From Oricola indica (GTDB lineage: Bacteria; Pseudomonadota; Alphaproteobacteria; Rhizobiales; Rhizobiaceae): a stretch of DNA of 64,000 nt. A program made the translations under genes and the position numbers. This document shows, piece after piece, positions 52,104-61,521 of this stretch. How positions within the stretch are numbered: the stretch's first letter is position 1; each line of letters starts with the position of its first letter. Under the pieces are notes generated by a model. It saw nothing but the letters and a program-made list of their open reading frames with translations. It searched no databases and was not told where the DNA came from. The stretch spans positions 62,001 through 126,000 of the forward strand of contig NZ_JAINFJ010000010.1 of NCBI RefSeq assembly GCF_019966595.1, read 5' to 3'.

Positions 52104-53100
52104 AGTCGTTCTGTCCGGCCTTTCCAAACGCTTCGGCATGACCACCGCCGTAGACGATGTATCGATGACGATCCCCGATGGCGCCTTCGTCGTCCTGCTC
52201 GGGCCGACGGGCGCCGGCAAGACCACGACGCTTCGTCTCATCGCCGGACTTGAAAGGCCGGATGCTGGAAGCGTGTCCATAGGCAAAAACGATGTCGGCG
52301 AATATTCGCCGGCCCAGCGCAATGTTGCGATGGTCTTCCAGCAATATTCGCTCTACCCGCACATGACAGTGCGCGAGAACCTCGCCTTCCCCCTCAAATC
52401 GCCACTGATCAATGCGCCCGAGGACGAAATCGAGCGCCGTGTCAGCGAGGTCTCCTCGGCTCTCCAGATCGCGCACAAGCTCGACAACAAGGCAACCGCG
52501 CTTTCGGGCGGCGAGATGCAGCGCGTCTCGATCGGCCGGGCGCTGGTGCGCCGGCCCGACATTTTCCTGATGGACGAGCCGCTGAGTTCGCTCGACGCCA
52601 AGCTGCGCGCGGATCTCCGGCTGGAACTGAAGCGCATCCAGGCCGATCTCGGCGCGACACTTCTCTACGTCACCCACGACCAGATCGAGGCCATGACGAT
52701 GGCGACCCATATCGGCGTGCTCGAGGAAGGCAGGCTGGTGCAGTTCGGTTCGCCGCGAGAGATCTACGAAAATCCGTCCAGTATCTATGTTGCCACGCGT
52801 CTCGGGCAGCCGCGCATCAACACCCTCCCCGCTGCCTTGTTCGGGGGGGCGCCGGCAGGCGCCGAATTGATCGGACTGCGCCCGGAACACATCCGCCAGG
52901 GCGAAGGCCGCGACGCCAAGGTCGTTCGCGTCGAGCACCTGGGCGACCAGACCCGCCTGCACCTTTCGCTCGAGGGCCATGCGCTGATCACGCTCACCGA
53001 CCCGCACACCCCGCTCGCGTCCGGCGACACGATCGCCATTCGGCCGGACAATCCGCTTTATTTCGCCGCCGATGGCGCGCGCATACTACAAGGAGCCTGA
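52096..53100 (+). CDS. ABC transporter ATP-binding protein 2
   Basis: A 334-residue MalK-type ATPase. Walker A GPTGAGKTT, signature LSGGEMQRVSIGRA, Walker B IFLMDEPLSSLD and switch YVTHDQ are all canonical. The C-terminal TOBE domain is short (GLRPEHIRQG, VEHLGDQTRLHLSL). The ATG at 52096 overlaps the first ATPase gene. The kinase gene follows after 1 bp. Confidence 0.92.
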   Translation: MAEVVLSGLSKRFGMTTAVDDVSMTIPDGAFVVLLGPTGAGKTTTLRLIAGLERPDAGSVSIGKNDVGEYSPAQRNVAMVFQQYSLYPHMTVRENLAFPLKSPLINAPEDEIERRVSEVSSALQIAHKLDNKATALSGGEMQRVSIGRALVRRPDIFLMDEPLSSLDAKLRADLRLELKRIQADLGATLLYVTHDQIEAMTMATHIGVLEEGRLVQFGSPREIYENPSSIYVATRLGQPRINTLPAALFGGAPAGAELIGLRPEHIRQGEGRDAKVVRVEHLGDQTRLHLSLEGHALITLTDPHTPLASGDTIAIRPDNPLYFAADGARILQGA

Positions 53101-53101
53101 C

Positions 53102-54715
53102 ATGCCCCAGTTCGTGAATTCGAGGGAAACGGTCGTCACCGAGGCGATCGACGGTGTCTTGCGCGGCGCCGGTGGGCGGCTGGCGCGGCTCGACGGATAT
53201 CCGCATATCAAGGTCGTCGTACGCACCGACTGGGACAAGTCGAAGGTCGCGCTCGTCTCGGGTGGCGGCTCCGGCCATGAACCGGCGCATGTCGGCTTCG
53301 TCGGACAGGGTATGCTGACGGCCGCGGTCTGCGGCGATGTCTTTGCCTCTCCGTCGGTGGACGCGGTACTGGCCGCGATCCTGACGGTCACGGGCAAGGC
53401 CGGCTGCCTGCTGATCGTCAAGAACTATACCGGCGACAGGCTGAATTTCGGCCTGGCGGCCGAGCGTGCCCGGACCTTCGGTCTCAACGTCAACATGGTG
53501 ATCGTCGATGACGATGTCGCGCTGCCGGAACTCCCGCAGGCGCGCGGCGTCGCGGGCACGCTTTTCGTTCACAAGATCGCCGGAGCGCTGGCCGATGCGG
53601 GCGACGACCTCGACACGGTAACGGCCGCCGCGCAGAAGGTTATCGACGGCGTCGTGTCGCTCGGCATGTCTCTCGACACCTGCACGATTCCCGGATCGCC
53701 GAAAGAAAACCGCATCCTTGAGGGCCACGCCGAACTCGGCCTGGGGATCCATGGGGAATCCGGTGTGGAACAGGTGAGTTTCGAGGGCGCCCGCAAGGCG
53801 GTCGAGACCGTCGTCGGCCGTCTCGCCTCCAATATCAAGCCCGGCCCCCACGCGCTTCTTCTCAACAATCTCGGTGGAACCACGCAGCTCGAAATGGCGA
53901 TCCTCGCGGAGGAACTGGCAAAGTCCGAGATCGCGGATCAATTGCGCTGGATTGTCGGTCCCGCCGCCATGATGACCTCTCTCGACATGCAGGGATTCTC
54001 GGTCTCGCTGATGCCAATGACGAAGGATGCGGAACGCGCCCTGCTTGCTCCCGCCGCGCCCACGGCCTGGCCGGGGCTCGATCCGTTCGGCGCCATCGAG
54101 ATACATCCCCTGCCTGACGGGCTGACACCGATTCAGGCCATGCCCTCGGCCAACCCGGCGCGGCGCGACCTTATCGAACGCTGCTGCGACATCCTGATTG
54201 CCGCCGAGGCGGATCTCAACGCGCTCGACGCGAGATCGGGAGACGGCGACACCGGCACCACGCTCGCAACCGCTGCGAACGCCCTCAAATCGGCGCTTGA
54301 CCGGCTTCCCCTTGCCGACACGACCCAACTCTACCGCGCGATCGGCATGGAGCTGTCGCAGACGATGGGCGGCTCGTCTGGCGTCCTGCTGGCGATCTTC
54401 TTCGCGGCGGCGGGCGATGCATCGGCCGGCGGAAAAGACTGGATCGACGGACTGGCGGCCGGCCTGGAACGCATCCGTCAGGTTGGTGGAGCCAATCCGG
54501 GCGACAGAACGATGATCGACGCACTCGCCCCCGCCCTCGGCAGCCTGAAGGACGGCGTTGGCGCCGCCGCCAGATCGGCGCGCGAGGGAGCCGACTACAC
54601 AGCAACCATTGCGAAGGCCAAGGCCGGCCGCGCGAGCTACATCTCCGAGGAAAAAATCCTCGGGCACAACGACCCCGGCGCTGAAGCTGTGGCGCGCTTG
54701 TTCGAGAGATTGTAG
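53102..54715 (+). CDS. dhaK: ATP-dependent dihydroxyacetone kinase (fused DhaK-DhaL)
   Basis: A 537-residue single-chain kinase. The DhaK half (1-330) has SGGGSGHEPAHVGFVG and LGIHGESGVEQ, whose His binds the ketose covalently in DhaK. The DhaL half (about 350-537) has DARSGDGDTGTTL, the Asp cluster that holds Mg-ATP, and SQTMGGSSGVLLAIFF. It resembles Citrobacter-type ATP-dependent kinases, not PTS-linked ones. It phosphorylates dihydroxyacetone, but relatives act on erythrulose and other short ketoses. Start ATG 53102 with AGGAG upstream. It is the last gene of the operon, so the imported compound is probably a polyol or ketose. Confidence 0.93.
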   Translation: MPQFVNSRETVVTEAIDGVLRGAGGRLARLDGYPHIKVVVRTDWDKSKVALVSGGGSGHEPAHVGFVGQGMLTAAVCGDVFASPSVDAVLAAILTVTGKAGCLLIVKNYTGDRLNFGLAAERARTFGLNVNMVIVDDDVALPELPQARGVAGTLFVHKIAGALADAGDDLDTVTAAAQKVIDGVVSLGMSLDTCTIPGSPKENRILEGHAELGLGIHGESGVEQVSFEGARKAVETVVGRLASNIKPGPHALLLNNLGGTTQLEMAILAEELAKSEIADQLRWIVGPAAMMTSLDMQGFSVSLMPMTKDAERALLAPAAPTAWPGLDPFGAIEIHPLPDGLTPIQAMPSANPARRDLIERCCDILIAAEADLNALDARSGDGDTGTTLATAANALKSALDRLPLADTTQLYRAIGMELSQTMGGSSGVLLAIFFAAAGDASAGGKDWIDGLAAGLERIRQVGGANPGDRTMIDALAPALGSLKDGVGAAARSAREGADYTATIAKAKAGRASYISEEKILGHNDPGAEAVARLFERL

Positions 54716-54923
54716 GAACCGGACGGGATGGCCTCGGGGTCGGAATTGCCAAAAAAAAAATTCAGAGCCAGATTGGCGGTTCGTCACCGGCCCACCAGTT
54801 CGGTGAGGTACGAGCTATGGCGCGGCTGTGTTGGTGCACAGGCGCTGGAGCGGTCATCAAGGCTTCTTCCAGCGATCGACCGGCCTTGAGCGGAAAGCGA
54901 GCGTTTGCAGACGCTGCGCTCGA

Positions 54924-55919
54924 TTACCGGCCGGCGAAATCCTGCAGCACACGGATGTAGTTCGCCCGTTCATAGGCTTCGGGATTGGCGATGTTGCGGT
55001 GGCTCATTCTGCCACGAATATCGGCAAGCGAGGATAGATCGCGGGAGACGAGCCAGTCGCCAAGCCCATCGACCAGCGTTCGCATGTGATCGACGCCATG
55101 GCGCAGCAGTGCCGATGTGGTCATGACCACGTCGGCCCCGGCAAGCAGGTATTTTATCACGTCCTCGGCGCTCTCCACCCCGGTGGTCGCCGCCAGCGAC
55201 GCCTTGGTCTGACCGGAAAGTACGCCGATCCACAACAGCGGCAGCCGCATCTCGTAGCCGCTCGACAATTCGATGCTGGGTGTGACTGTCAGCGTCGCCG
55301 GGTCGATGTCCGGCTCATAGAAGCGGTTGAACAGCACCAGCCCCTTCGCCCCTGCCTTGACCAGTTCGCCCGCCATGTGGCCTGGCGACGAGAAATAGGG
55401 TCCGATCTTGACCGCCACCGGGATATCGACTGCCGAACTGACCGACTGGACAACGTCCACATAGCGGGCTTCGACATCGCGGCCGCTCAACGCGAGATCG
55501 GAAGGCACGAAGAAGACGTTGAGTTCGATCGCCTTCGCGCCGGCTTCCTCGATGTCGCGGGCATAGTCGACCCAGCCGCTGTCTGTGACGCCATTGAGGC
55601 TGGCGATCACCGGCACGCTCAGCGCTTGCGTCGCCTCCTCGATCAGGGCGAGATGAGCGGATGTGTCGAAGGCGAAGGCCGTCTGTGAGGGAAAATAGCT
55701 CAGTGCCTCACCGAAGCTCTCCGCCCCCCTGTCGATCAATGCGTCGATGATCTCCTGTTCGTGCTCGATCTGCTCCTCAAAGACCGAGGGCAGGACGACC
55801 GCGCCCGCACCGCATTCTTCGAGGCGCTTCAGATTGTCGATGTCACGGTTGAGCGGGCTGGCGCTCGCCACGATGGGGCTGGGCAGTCCGATGCCGAGAT
55901 AGCTGGTGGTCAGATCCAT
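54924..55919 (-). CDS. Dihydroorotate dehydrogenase-like protein
   Basis: A 331-residue flavin-type TIM barrel resembling PyrD (DLTTSYLGIGLPSPIVASASPLNRD, VIASLNGVTDSGWVDYARDIEEAGAKAIELN, PVAVKIGPYFSS, KGLVLFNRFY). The catalytic base position of true DHODs is not obvious, and the gene lies 10 bp after nifJ rather than with pyr genes. Such DHOD-like proteins commonly accompany pyruvate:ferredoxin oxidoreductase and a GltD-like flavoprotein; their reaction is unknown. Confidence 0.88.
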   Translation of the reverse strand: MDLTTSYLGIGLPSPIVASASPLNRDIDNLKRLEECGAGAVVLPSVFEEQIEHEQEIIDALIDRGAESFGEALSYFPSQTAFAFDTSAHLALIEEATQALSVPVIASLNGVTDSGWVDYARDIEEAGAKAIELNVFFVPSDLALSGRDVEARYVDVVQSVSSAVDIPVAVKIGPYFSSPGHMAGELVKAGAKGLVLFNRFYEPDIDPATLTVTPSIELSSGYEMRLPLLWIGVLSGQTKASLAATTGVESAEDVIKYLLAGADVVMTTSALLRHGVDHMRTLVDGLGDWLVSRDLSSLADIRGRMSHRNIANPEAYERANYIRVLQDFAGR

Positions 55920-55929
55920 GTCCGGCTCC

Positions 55930-58900
55930 TCACAATTTGCGCGCCGCGCCCATGGCTTCGGACGGGTCAGGGCCTGTTTTCATCTGCGCGAATTCCTCGT
56001 AGGAGCGGTATTTGTCGCGGATCGCCTCCTGCGCTTGCGTCATCAGCATAGCGGCGTCTTCCGGCCGGCTCGCGGCCAAGGCGCTGTAGCGCAGTTCGTT
56101 ATAGGCGTAGTCCTTGAACGGAAGCGTCGGCCGAGGCGAATCGAGCCGGAACGGTGCCTCGCCGACATCGCGCATCGCAGGATCGTAGCGCAGCAGCGGC
56201 CAGTAGCCGCTCGCCACCGCCTTGTCCTGTTGCGAAAGACCTTTGCGCAGATCGTAGCCATGCGCGATGCAATGGCTGTAGGCGAGAATCAGCGACGGCC
56301 CCTCCCAGGCTTCCGCCTCGCGGAACGCCTGCAGGGTCTGTTGCGGATTGGCGCCCATCGCCACCTGCGCGACATAGACATTGCCATAGGCGATCGCCTG
56401 TAGCGCGAGATCCTTGCGCGCGGTGCGCTTGCCCGCCGCGGCGAACTTGGCGATGGCGCCGAGCGGCGTCGCCTTGGATGCCTGGCCGCCCGTGTTGGAA
56501 TAGACTTCGGTGTCCATCACCAGAATGTTGACGTTGCGCCCGCTTGCGAGCACGTGGTCGAGCCCGCCATAGCCGATATCGTAGGCCCAGCCGTCGCCGC
56601 CGACGATCCAGATCGACCGCCGGACCAGATGATCGACGACCGACAGCAGGTGCCCGGCCGCCATGTTGCCCTTCAGCGCCAACAGCTTCGTCTTCAACAC
56701 CGCCACACGCTCGCGCTGCACGCGGATTTCCGATTCCCTGATCTGCGGCGCGTATAGAATGGCGTCCGCCAGTTCCTCGCCGATCTCCGGCGCCAACTGG
56801 CGCAGCAGGTCGTGCGCGAGCCCCAGATGCTTGTCGGCCGCGAGACGGAAGCCGAGCCCGAACTCGGCATTGTCCTCGAACAGCGAATTCGACCAGGCCG
56901 GCCCGCGCCCCTCGGCGTTTTTCGTCCATGGCGTCACAGGCAGGTTGCCGCCATAGATGGACGAACAGCCGGTGGCGTTGGCGACCATCAGCCGGTCGCC
57001 GAACAGTTGCGAGAGCAGCTTGACGTAAGGCGTTTCGCCGCAGCCGGCGCAGGCGCCGGAGAACTCGAACAGCGGCTCCAGGAACTGGACGCCACGGACA
57101 TTGGCGAAATCGACGCGGGAGCGGTCGTTGATCGGCAGGCCCTCGAAGAAGGCGATGTTCTCGCGCTCCCTGTCCACAAGCCCGGCCTTGTCTTCCATGT
57201 TGATCGCCTTGACCCCCGGCTCGGCAGGGCTTTGTGCCGGGCAGGTCTCGACGCACAACCCGCATCCCGTGCAATCCTCGACATAGAATTGCAGCGAGAA
57301 CTGCGCGCCGGGATAGCCGCGCGCATTGACCGGCGCCGACTTGAACGATTCCGGAGCGCCGTCCAGTTGCGCTTCGTCATAGTACTTCGCCCGGATCACG
57401 CCGTGCGGGCAGACAAAGCCGCACTGGCCGCACTGGATGCAGAGATCCTCACGCCAGACCGGCACCTCCTCGGCGACGTTGCGTTTTTCCCACGCCGCCG
57501 TGCCGGACGGAAACGTGCCGTCGACCGGCATCGCCGACACCGCGATCTCGTCGCCCAGACCCTCCATCATCCGCGCCGTGACCCGGCGCACGAAATCCGG
57601 TGCGGACGGGGGAACGATCGGCGGGCGCTCGAAATCGCTGGTCGCGCTCGCCGGCACGGTGACCTCGTGCAGACGCGCCAGCGCCCCGTCGACGGCGGCC
57701 CAGTTCTGCTCGACGATCCGCTTGCCCTTGCGGCCATAGCTCTTGGCGATGGCCTGCTTGATGGCGTCGATCGCCTCGTCGCGCGGCAGAACGCCGGAAA
57801 GCGCGAAGAAACAGGTTTGCAGAATTGTGTTGGTGCGGTTCTTCAGCCCCACCTCGCGCGCCGCCGTCGTGGCGTCGATGACATGGAACTTCAGCTTCCG
57901 CGAAATGATCTCTTGCTGCACGCTGCGCGGCAGATGGTCCCAGACCTCGTGCGGCCCGTAGGGAGAATTCAACAGGAACGTCGCACCCGGCGCGGCGAGC
58001 CGCAGTACGTCGGTCTTCTCCAGGAAGTGGAACTGGTGGCATGCGACGAAATTCGCGGAGCGGATAAGGTAGGGCGAACGGATCGGGTTCGGCCCGAACC
58101 GCAGATGCGAGACCGTCTGTGCACCGGACTTGTGAGAATCATAGACGAAATAGCCCTGGGCGTAGCGCCCGGCGTCTTCCGCGATGATCTTGACGCTGTT
58201 CTTGTTGGCGCCGACCGTGCCATCCGCGCCGAGGCCGTAGAAGACGGCGCGCACGACGTCATCCGGCTCGGTTGTGTAATTCGCATCGACCTCGAGGCTG
58301 GTGAAGGTGACGTCGTCATTGATGCCGACAGTGAAGCCGTTGCGCGGTTCCGCCTTGTCGAGTTCGTCGAACACCGCCTTGACCTGGGCCGGATCGAAAT
58401 CCTTGGACGACAGGCCGTACCGCCCGCCGACAATCCTCGGCATGGACGCCCGCGCGCCCCGTGCGACTGCGTCGGCCACACCCGAGACCACATCGAGATA
58501 GAGCGGTTCGCCGCTCGCGCCCGGCTCCTTGGTGCGGTCGAGCACGGCGACAGCCTTGCAACTCGCGGGCAGCGCCGCGAGAAGGTGTTCTGCGGAAAAC
58601 GGCCGGAACAGCCGGACGGCAACGAGGCCGACCTTCTCCCCATGCGCGTTGAGATCCTCTACCGTCTGGCGCACGACTTCGACGCCAGATCCCATCGCGA
58701 CGATGACACGATCGGCATCGGCGGCGCCGAAATAGTCGAACAGCCGGTATTGGCGTCCGGTGAGACCGGCGAATGTCTCCATCGCTTCGGCGACGATACC
58801 GGGCGTTGCCGCGTGAAAGCGGTTGGCGGCCTCGCGCCCCTGGAAGAACACGTCCGGATTCTGCGCCGTTCCGCGCACGAACGGATGCTCGGGATCGAGC

Positions 58901-59529
58901 GCTCGCCCGCGATGCGCGATGACGTCATCGTCGTCGATCATCGCGCGGATCGTGGCATCCGGCACGAGCGTCACCGTGTTGACCTCGTGCGAGGTTCTGA
59001 ACCCGTCGAAGAAATGCACGAACGGCACGCGTGCCTTCAGCGTTGCCGCCTGTGCGATCAGCGCCATGTCATGGGCTTCCTGCACCGAGTTCGAGGCCAG
59101 CATGGCGAAGCCAGTCGGCCGGATCGCCATCACGTCGGAATGATCGCCGAAGATCGACAGCGCCTGCGTCGCCACCGAGCGCGCCGCGACATGGAACACC
59201 GCCGGCGTCAGTTCACCGGCGATCTTGAACATGTTCGGCAGCATCAGCAGCAGGCCCTGCGACGCCGTGAAGGTCGTCGTCAGTGCGCCCGCCTGCAGCG
59301 AACCGTGCAGCGCGCCCGCGGCGCCGCCTTCGCTCTGCATTTCCTGGATGACCGGGATGTTGCCCCAGATGTTGGTAATGCCCTTCGCCGTCCACTCGTC
59401 GGCAAGCTCCGCCATCGGCGAGGACGGCGTGATCGGATAGATCGCGCAGACCTCGTTGACCCGGTAGGCGATGTGGGCGACGGCGGCGTTTCCGTCGATC
59501 GTCGCCTGTACGGCAGAGGCGTCAGCCAT
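55930..59529 (-). CDS. nifJ: Pyruvate:ferredoxin (flavodoxin) oxidoreductase
   Basis: A 1199-residue single-chain PFOR with all domains. It begins with the pyrimidine-binding YPITPSSPMAELADEW. Two 4Fe-4S ferredoxin motifs follow near residue 690-760 (CIQCGQCGFVCPHG and CTGCGLCVETCPAQSP). The C-terminal TPP domain has ACAGCGETPYVKLL, NATGCSSIYGG and GGDGWAYDIGYGGLDHVLASG, and a late Cys in YSHCIAHGYDL for the proximal cluster. It oxidises pyruvate plus CoA to acetyl-CoA and CO2 with reduced ferredoxin. The ATG at 59529 overlaps the flavoprotein gene by 8 bp. The enzyme class is oxygen-sensitive, which fits the FNR-type site upstream of the operon. Confidence 0.95.
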   Translation of the reverse strand: MADASAVQATIDGNAAVAHIAYRVNEVCAIYPITPSSPMAELADEWTAKGITNIWGNIPVIQEMQSEGGAAGALHGSLQAGALTTTFTASQGLLLMLPNMFKIAGELTPAVFHVAARSVATQALSIFGDHSDVMAIRPTGFAMLASNSVQEAHDMALIAQAATLKARVPFVHFFDGFRTSHEVNTVTLVPDATIRAMIDDDDVIAHRGRALDPEHPFVRGTAQNPDVFFQGREAANRFHAATPGIVAEAMETFAGLTGRQYRLFDYFGAADADRVIVAMGSGVEVVRQTVEDLNAHGEKVGLVAVRLFRPFSAEHLLAALPASCKAVAVLDRTKEPGASGEPLYLDVVSGVADAVARGARASMPRIVGGRYGLSSKDFDPAQVKAVFDELDKAEPRNGFTVGINDDVTFTSLEVDANYTTEPDDVVRAVFYGLGADGTVGANKNSVKIIAEDAGRYAQGYFVYDSHKSGAQTVSHLRFGPNPIRSPYLIRSANFVACHQFHFLEKTDVLRLAAPGATFLLNSPYGPHEVWDHLPRSVQQEIISRKLKFHVIDATTAAREVGLKNRTNTILQTCFFALSGVLPRDEAIDAIKQAIAKSYGRKGKRIVEQNWAAVDGALARLHEVTVPASATSDFERPPIVPPSAPDFVRRVTARMMEGLGDEIAVSAMPVDGTFPSGTAAWEKRNVAEEVPVWREDLCIQCGQCGFVCPHGVIRAKYYDEAQLDGAPESFKSAPVNARGYPGAQFSLQFYVEDCTGCGLCVETCPAQSPAEPGVKAINMEDKAGLVDRERENIAFFEGLPINDRSRVDFANVRGVQFLEPLFEFSGACAGCGETPYVKLLSQLFGDRLMVANATGCSSIYGGNLPVTPWTKNAEGRGPAWSNSLFEDNAEFGLGFRLAADKHLGLAHDLLRQLAPEIGEELADAILYAPQIRESEIRVQRERVAVLKTKLLALKGNMAAGHLLSVVDHLVRRSIWIVGGDGWAYDIGYGGLDHVLASGRNVNILVMDTEVYSNTGGQASKATPLGAIAKFAAAGKRTARKDLALQAIAYGNVYVAQVAMGANPQQTLQAFREAEAWEGPSLILAYSHCIAHGYDLRKGLSQQDKAVASGYWPLLRYDPAMRDVGEAPFRLDSPRPTLPFKDYAYNELRYSALAASRPEDAAMLMTQAQEAIRDKYRSYEEFAQMKTGPDPSEAMGAARKL

Positions 59530-61186
59530 GGGTCGAAACCTCCGGGACCATCTCGATGGCATGGCACGGGCACTGCTCGAAGCAGGCCGCGCAGCCGGTG
59601 CATTTCGCGTAATCGTATTCATAGCGCTTGCCGGGCCCGAGCTTGATGATCGCATCTTCCGGGCACGCGGCATAGCAATTGTCGCATTCATAGCAATCGC
59701 CGCAGGAATAGCAGCGCTGTGCCTCGAACCGCGCTTCCTTGTCGCTGAAGCCAGAGACAATTTCGGCGAAACCATCGAGCCGTCCGGCAGCGTCGAGTTT
59801 CTTCTGCTTGCCCGGCTCGGCATCGGAATAAACCGGCAGATGCAGCATGTCGAAGGAGACCAGATCGGCGGCGGCCGGCTCAGCATATTTGCTGCCGCTC
59901 AGCCAGGCGTCGATATGGCGCGCCGCTCGCTTGCCGTGGCCGACCGCGATCGTCACCGATTGCTGGCTCGGCACCATGTCGCCGCCGGCGAAGACTCCGT
60001 CCGCGCCAGTCATCAGGTCGGGGCCGATCTCCACGGCGCCGTCGGGCGTGAAGCGGATTCCCGGCACGTTGGCGAGGAACCGGCTGTCGCTCTGCTGACC
60101 CAGCGCGAGCACGACCGCATCGGCGCTCAGCGTCTCGAATTCGCCGGTCGGCTGCGGCCGGCCATTCTCATCGAGCGTCATGCGCTCCACCGTCAAGTCC
60201 GCCCCCGAGATCTCCTTGATCGTGGTCAGCCATTGAATCTTGACGCCTTCCTCGATCGCTTCGTCGGCCTCGAACGCATGCGCCGGCATGTGTTCGCGAT
60301 CGCGCCGGTAGACGATCAGCGCTTCTGTCGCTCCCAGCCGCTTGGCGGTCCGGGCGGCATCCATCGCCGTGTTGCCGCCGCCATACACGACGACCCGACG
60401 TCCGAGCAGTGGCGGATTGTCTGCGCTCGTCTCATGCAGCACGTCGACAGCATCGAGCACCCTCGTGGCGTCGCGCGCTGGAATCTCCACATGTTTGCCG
60501 CGGCCCGCTCCGATCGCCAGGAACACCGCATCGAATCCGCCTTCGCGCTTTTCGGACAGAAGATCGGTCACCTTGTGGTTGGTGACGATCTTCACGCCGA
60601 GCGCCACGATGCGCGCCACTTCATGCGCCAGTTCGGCGCGCGGCAGCCGATAGGCCGGAATGCCGAAATGCATCATGCCGCCGGCGACCGGGCCGGCCTC
60701 GCGAATCTCGACCGAGTGACCGAGCCTTGCGAGATGATAGGCGGCCGACAGGCCTGCCGGCCCCGCGCCGACGACCATAACCTTTTTCCCGCTCGGCGGG
60801 CGGACGGGTTCGAAAGCCCAGCCTTCTGTGGCGGCCATGTCGCCGAGGAACCGTTCGACGGCATGGATCGACACCGGCGCATCGACTTCGCCGCGGTTGC
60901 AGTTGCTTTCGCAGGGGTGGTAGCAGACCCGGCCGTGCACGGCCGGCATCGGATTCTGCGCGGTCAAGATGTCCCACGCCTCCCGGTACCGGCCGGCTTG
61001 CGCTTCAGCCAACCAGCCCCGAATGTCCTCGCCAGCCGGGCAGGCATGGCTGCACGGCGGCGTCAGAGTCACATAGTTCGGTTTTCGATTGCGCACAGGA
61101 CCTGCGCCGCGCGCAAAGGTCAGATCGACTGATGGCGTGAAATCTGGTAGCTTGGTGTTCAAGTTTCCTCGCCCCTCTTCCGTCAT
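59522..61186 (-). CDS. GltD-like NAD(P)/FAD oxidoreductase with ferredoxin domain
   Basis: A 554-residue flavoprotein. The N-terminus has Fe-S cysteines (CSHACPAGEDIRGWL; VCYHPCESNCNRG). FAD and NAD(P) loops are VMVVGAGPAGLSAAYHLARLG and VVVYGGGNTAMDAARTAKRLG, and C-terminal 4Fe-4S motifs are CYECDNCYAACPEDAI and CTGCAACFEQCPCHAI. It probably passes electrons between NAD(P)H and the ferredoxin of PFOR. The ATG at 61186 has no Shine-Dalgarno; a TTG at 61162 with GAGG upstream is a plausible true start and fits the position of the FNR box. It heads the three-gene operon. Confidence 0.9.
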   Translation of the reverse strand: MTEEGRGNLNTKLPDFTPSVDLTFARGAGPVRNRKPNYVTLTPPCSHACPAGEDIRGWLAEAQAGRYREAWDILTAQNPMPAVHGRVCYHPCESNCNRGEVDAPVSIHAVERFLGDMAATEGWAFEPVRPPSGKKVMVVGAGPAGLSAAYHLARLGHSVEIREAGPVAGGMMHFGIPAYRLPRAELAHEVARIVALGVKIVTNHKVTDLLSEKREGGFDAVFLAIGAGRGKHVEIPARDATRVLDAVDVLHETSADNPPLLGRRVVVYGGGNTAMDAARTAKRLGATEALIVYRRDREHMPAHAFEADEAIEEGVKIQWLTTIKEISGADLTVERMTLDENGRPQPTGEFETLSADAVVLALGQQSDSRFLANVPGIRFTPDGAVEIGPDLMTGADGVFAGGDMVPSQQSVTIAVGHGKRAARHIDAWLSGSKYAEPAAADLVSFDMLHLPVYSDAEPGKQKKLDAAGRLDGFAEIVSGFSDKEARFEAQRCYSCGDCYECDNCYAACPEDAIIKLGPGKRYEYDYAKCTGCAACFEQCPCHAIEMVPEVSTHG

Positions 61187-61223
61187 GTGCGACCCAGTCT
61201 CGCTCGCGTCGCCCCGTTACGCG

Positions 61224-61237
61224 TTGATCAGCGTCAA
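61224..61237 (-). promoter_or_regulatory. FNR/FixK-type box
   Basis: TTGAT-CAGC-GTCAA matches the consensus TTGAT-N4-ATCAA in 9 of 10 fixed bases. Its centre is about 44 bases before the ATG at 61186. If it acts at -41.5, transcription would begin near 61189, leaving a leader only for the TTG start at 61162. It would make the PFOR operon respond to low oxygen. Confidence 0.6.
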
Positions 61238-61471
61238 GACCGACACGAATATATGACGGAAAGACGCGGGCGATCCGGCGCGTAGCGGCGTTGGCCAGCT
61301 GTGCCTGCGGCACAGATCGGCGCACGCCGGCGACATCCAAGGGCTACTTCATTGCCTGCGTTCACAGTCCAATTGAAGCCATACGCTTGAATCCCGTGGC
61401 CACTATTTGAACGGTGCCAAGTGCGATAATCATCTAGGACATTGAAAAAGCTGGCGCGCCTTGATGGCGAG

Positions 61472-61494
61472 ACTTCGAACGAATTGTTCGAGGT
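61472..61494. repeat. Inverted repeat upstream of mobC, possible oriT part
   Basis: ACTTCGAAC and GTTCGAGGT pair with one mismatch around a 5-base GAATT loop. It lies 60 bp upstream of the mobilisation genes, a usual place for oriT. Confidence 0.4.
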
Positions 61495-61521
61495 TCTGGC
61501 CGATTGGGAACACCAACTAAA

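Noticed and set aside
54751-54760. Run of ten A residues between dhaK and the DHOD-like gene
   Set aside because: No stem precedes it on either strand at terminator spacing, so it is a simple homopolymer that may also be a sequencing hazard.
56812-59646. 944-codon open frame on the plus strand
   Set aside because: It is antisense to nifJ, whose domains and cofactor motifs are unmistakable; the plus-strand protein has no recognisable motif.
59471-61132. 553-codon open frame on the plus strand
   Set aside because: It is antisense to the GltD-like flavoprotein and only reflects the GC-rich codon pattern.
61418-61430. CCAAGTGCGATAA as an oriT nick site like TAAGTGCG of IncQ/Ti plasmids
   Set aside because: Only a short core is shared, the following CCCT is missing, and it is not flanked by the inverted repeats, so chance is likely.
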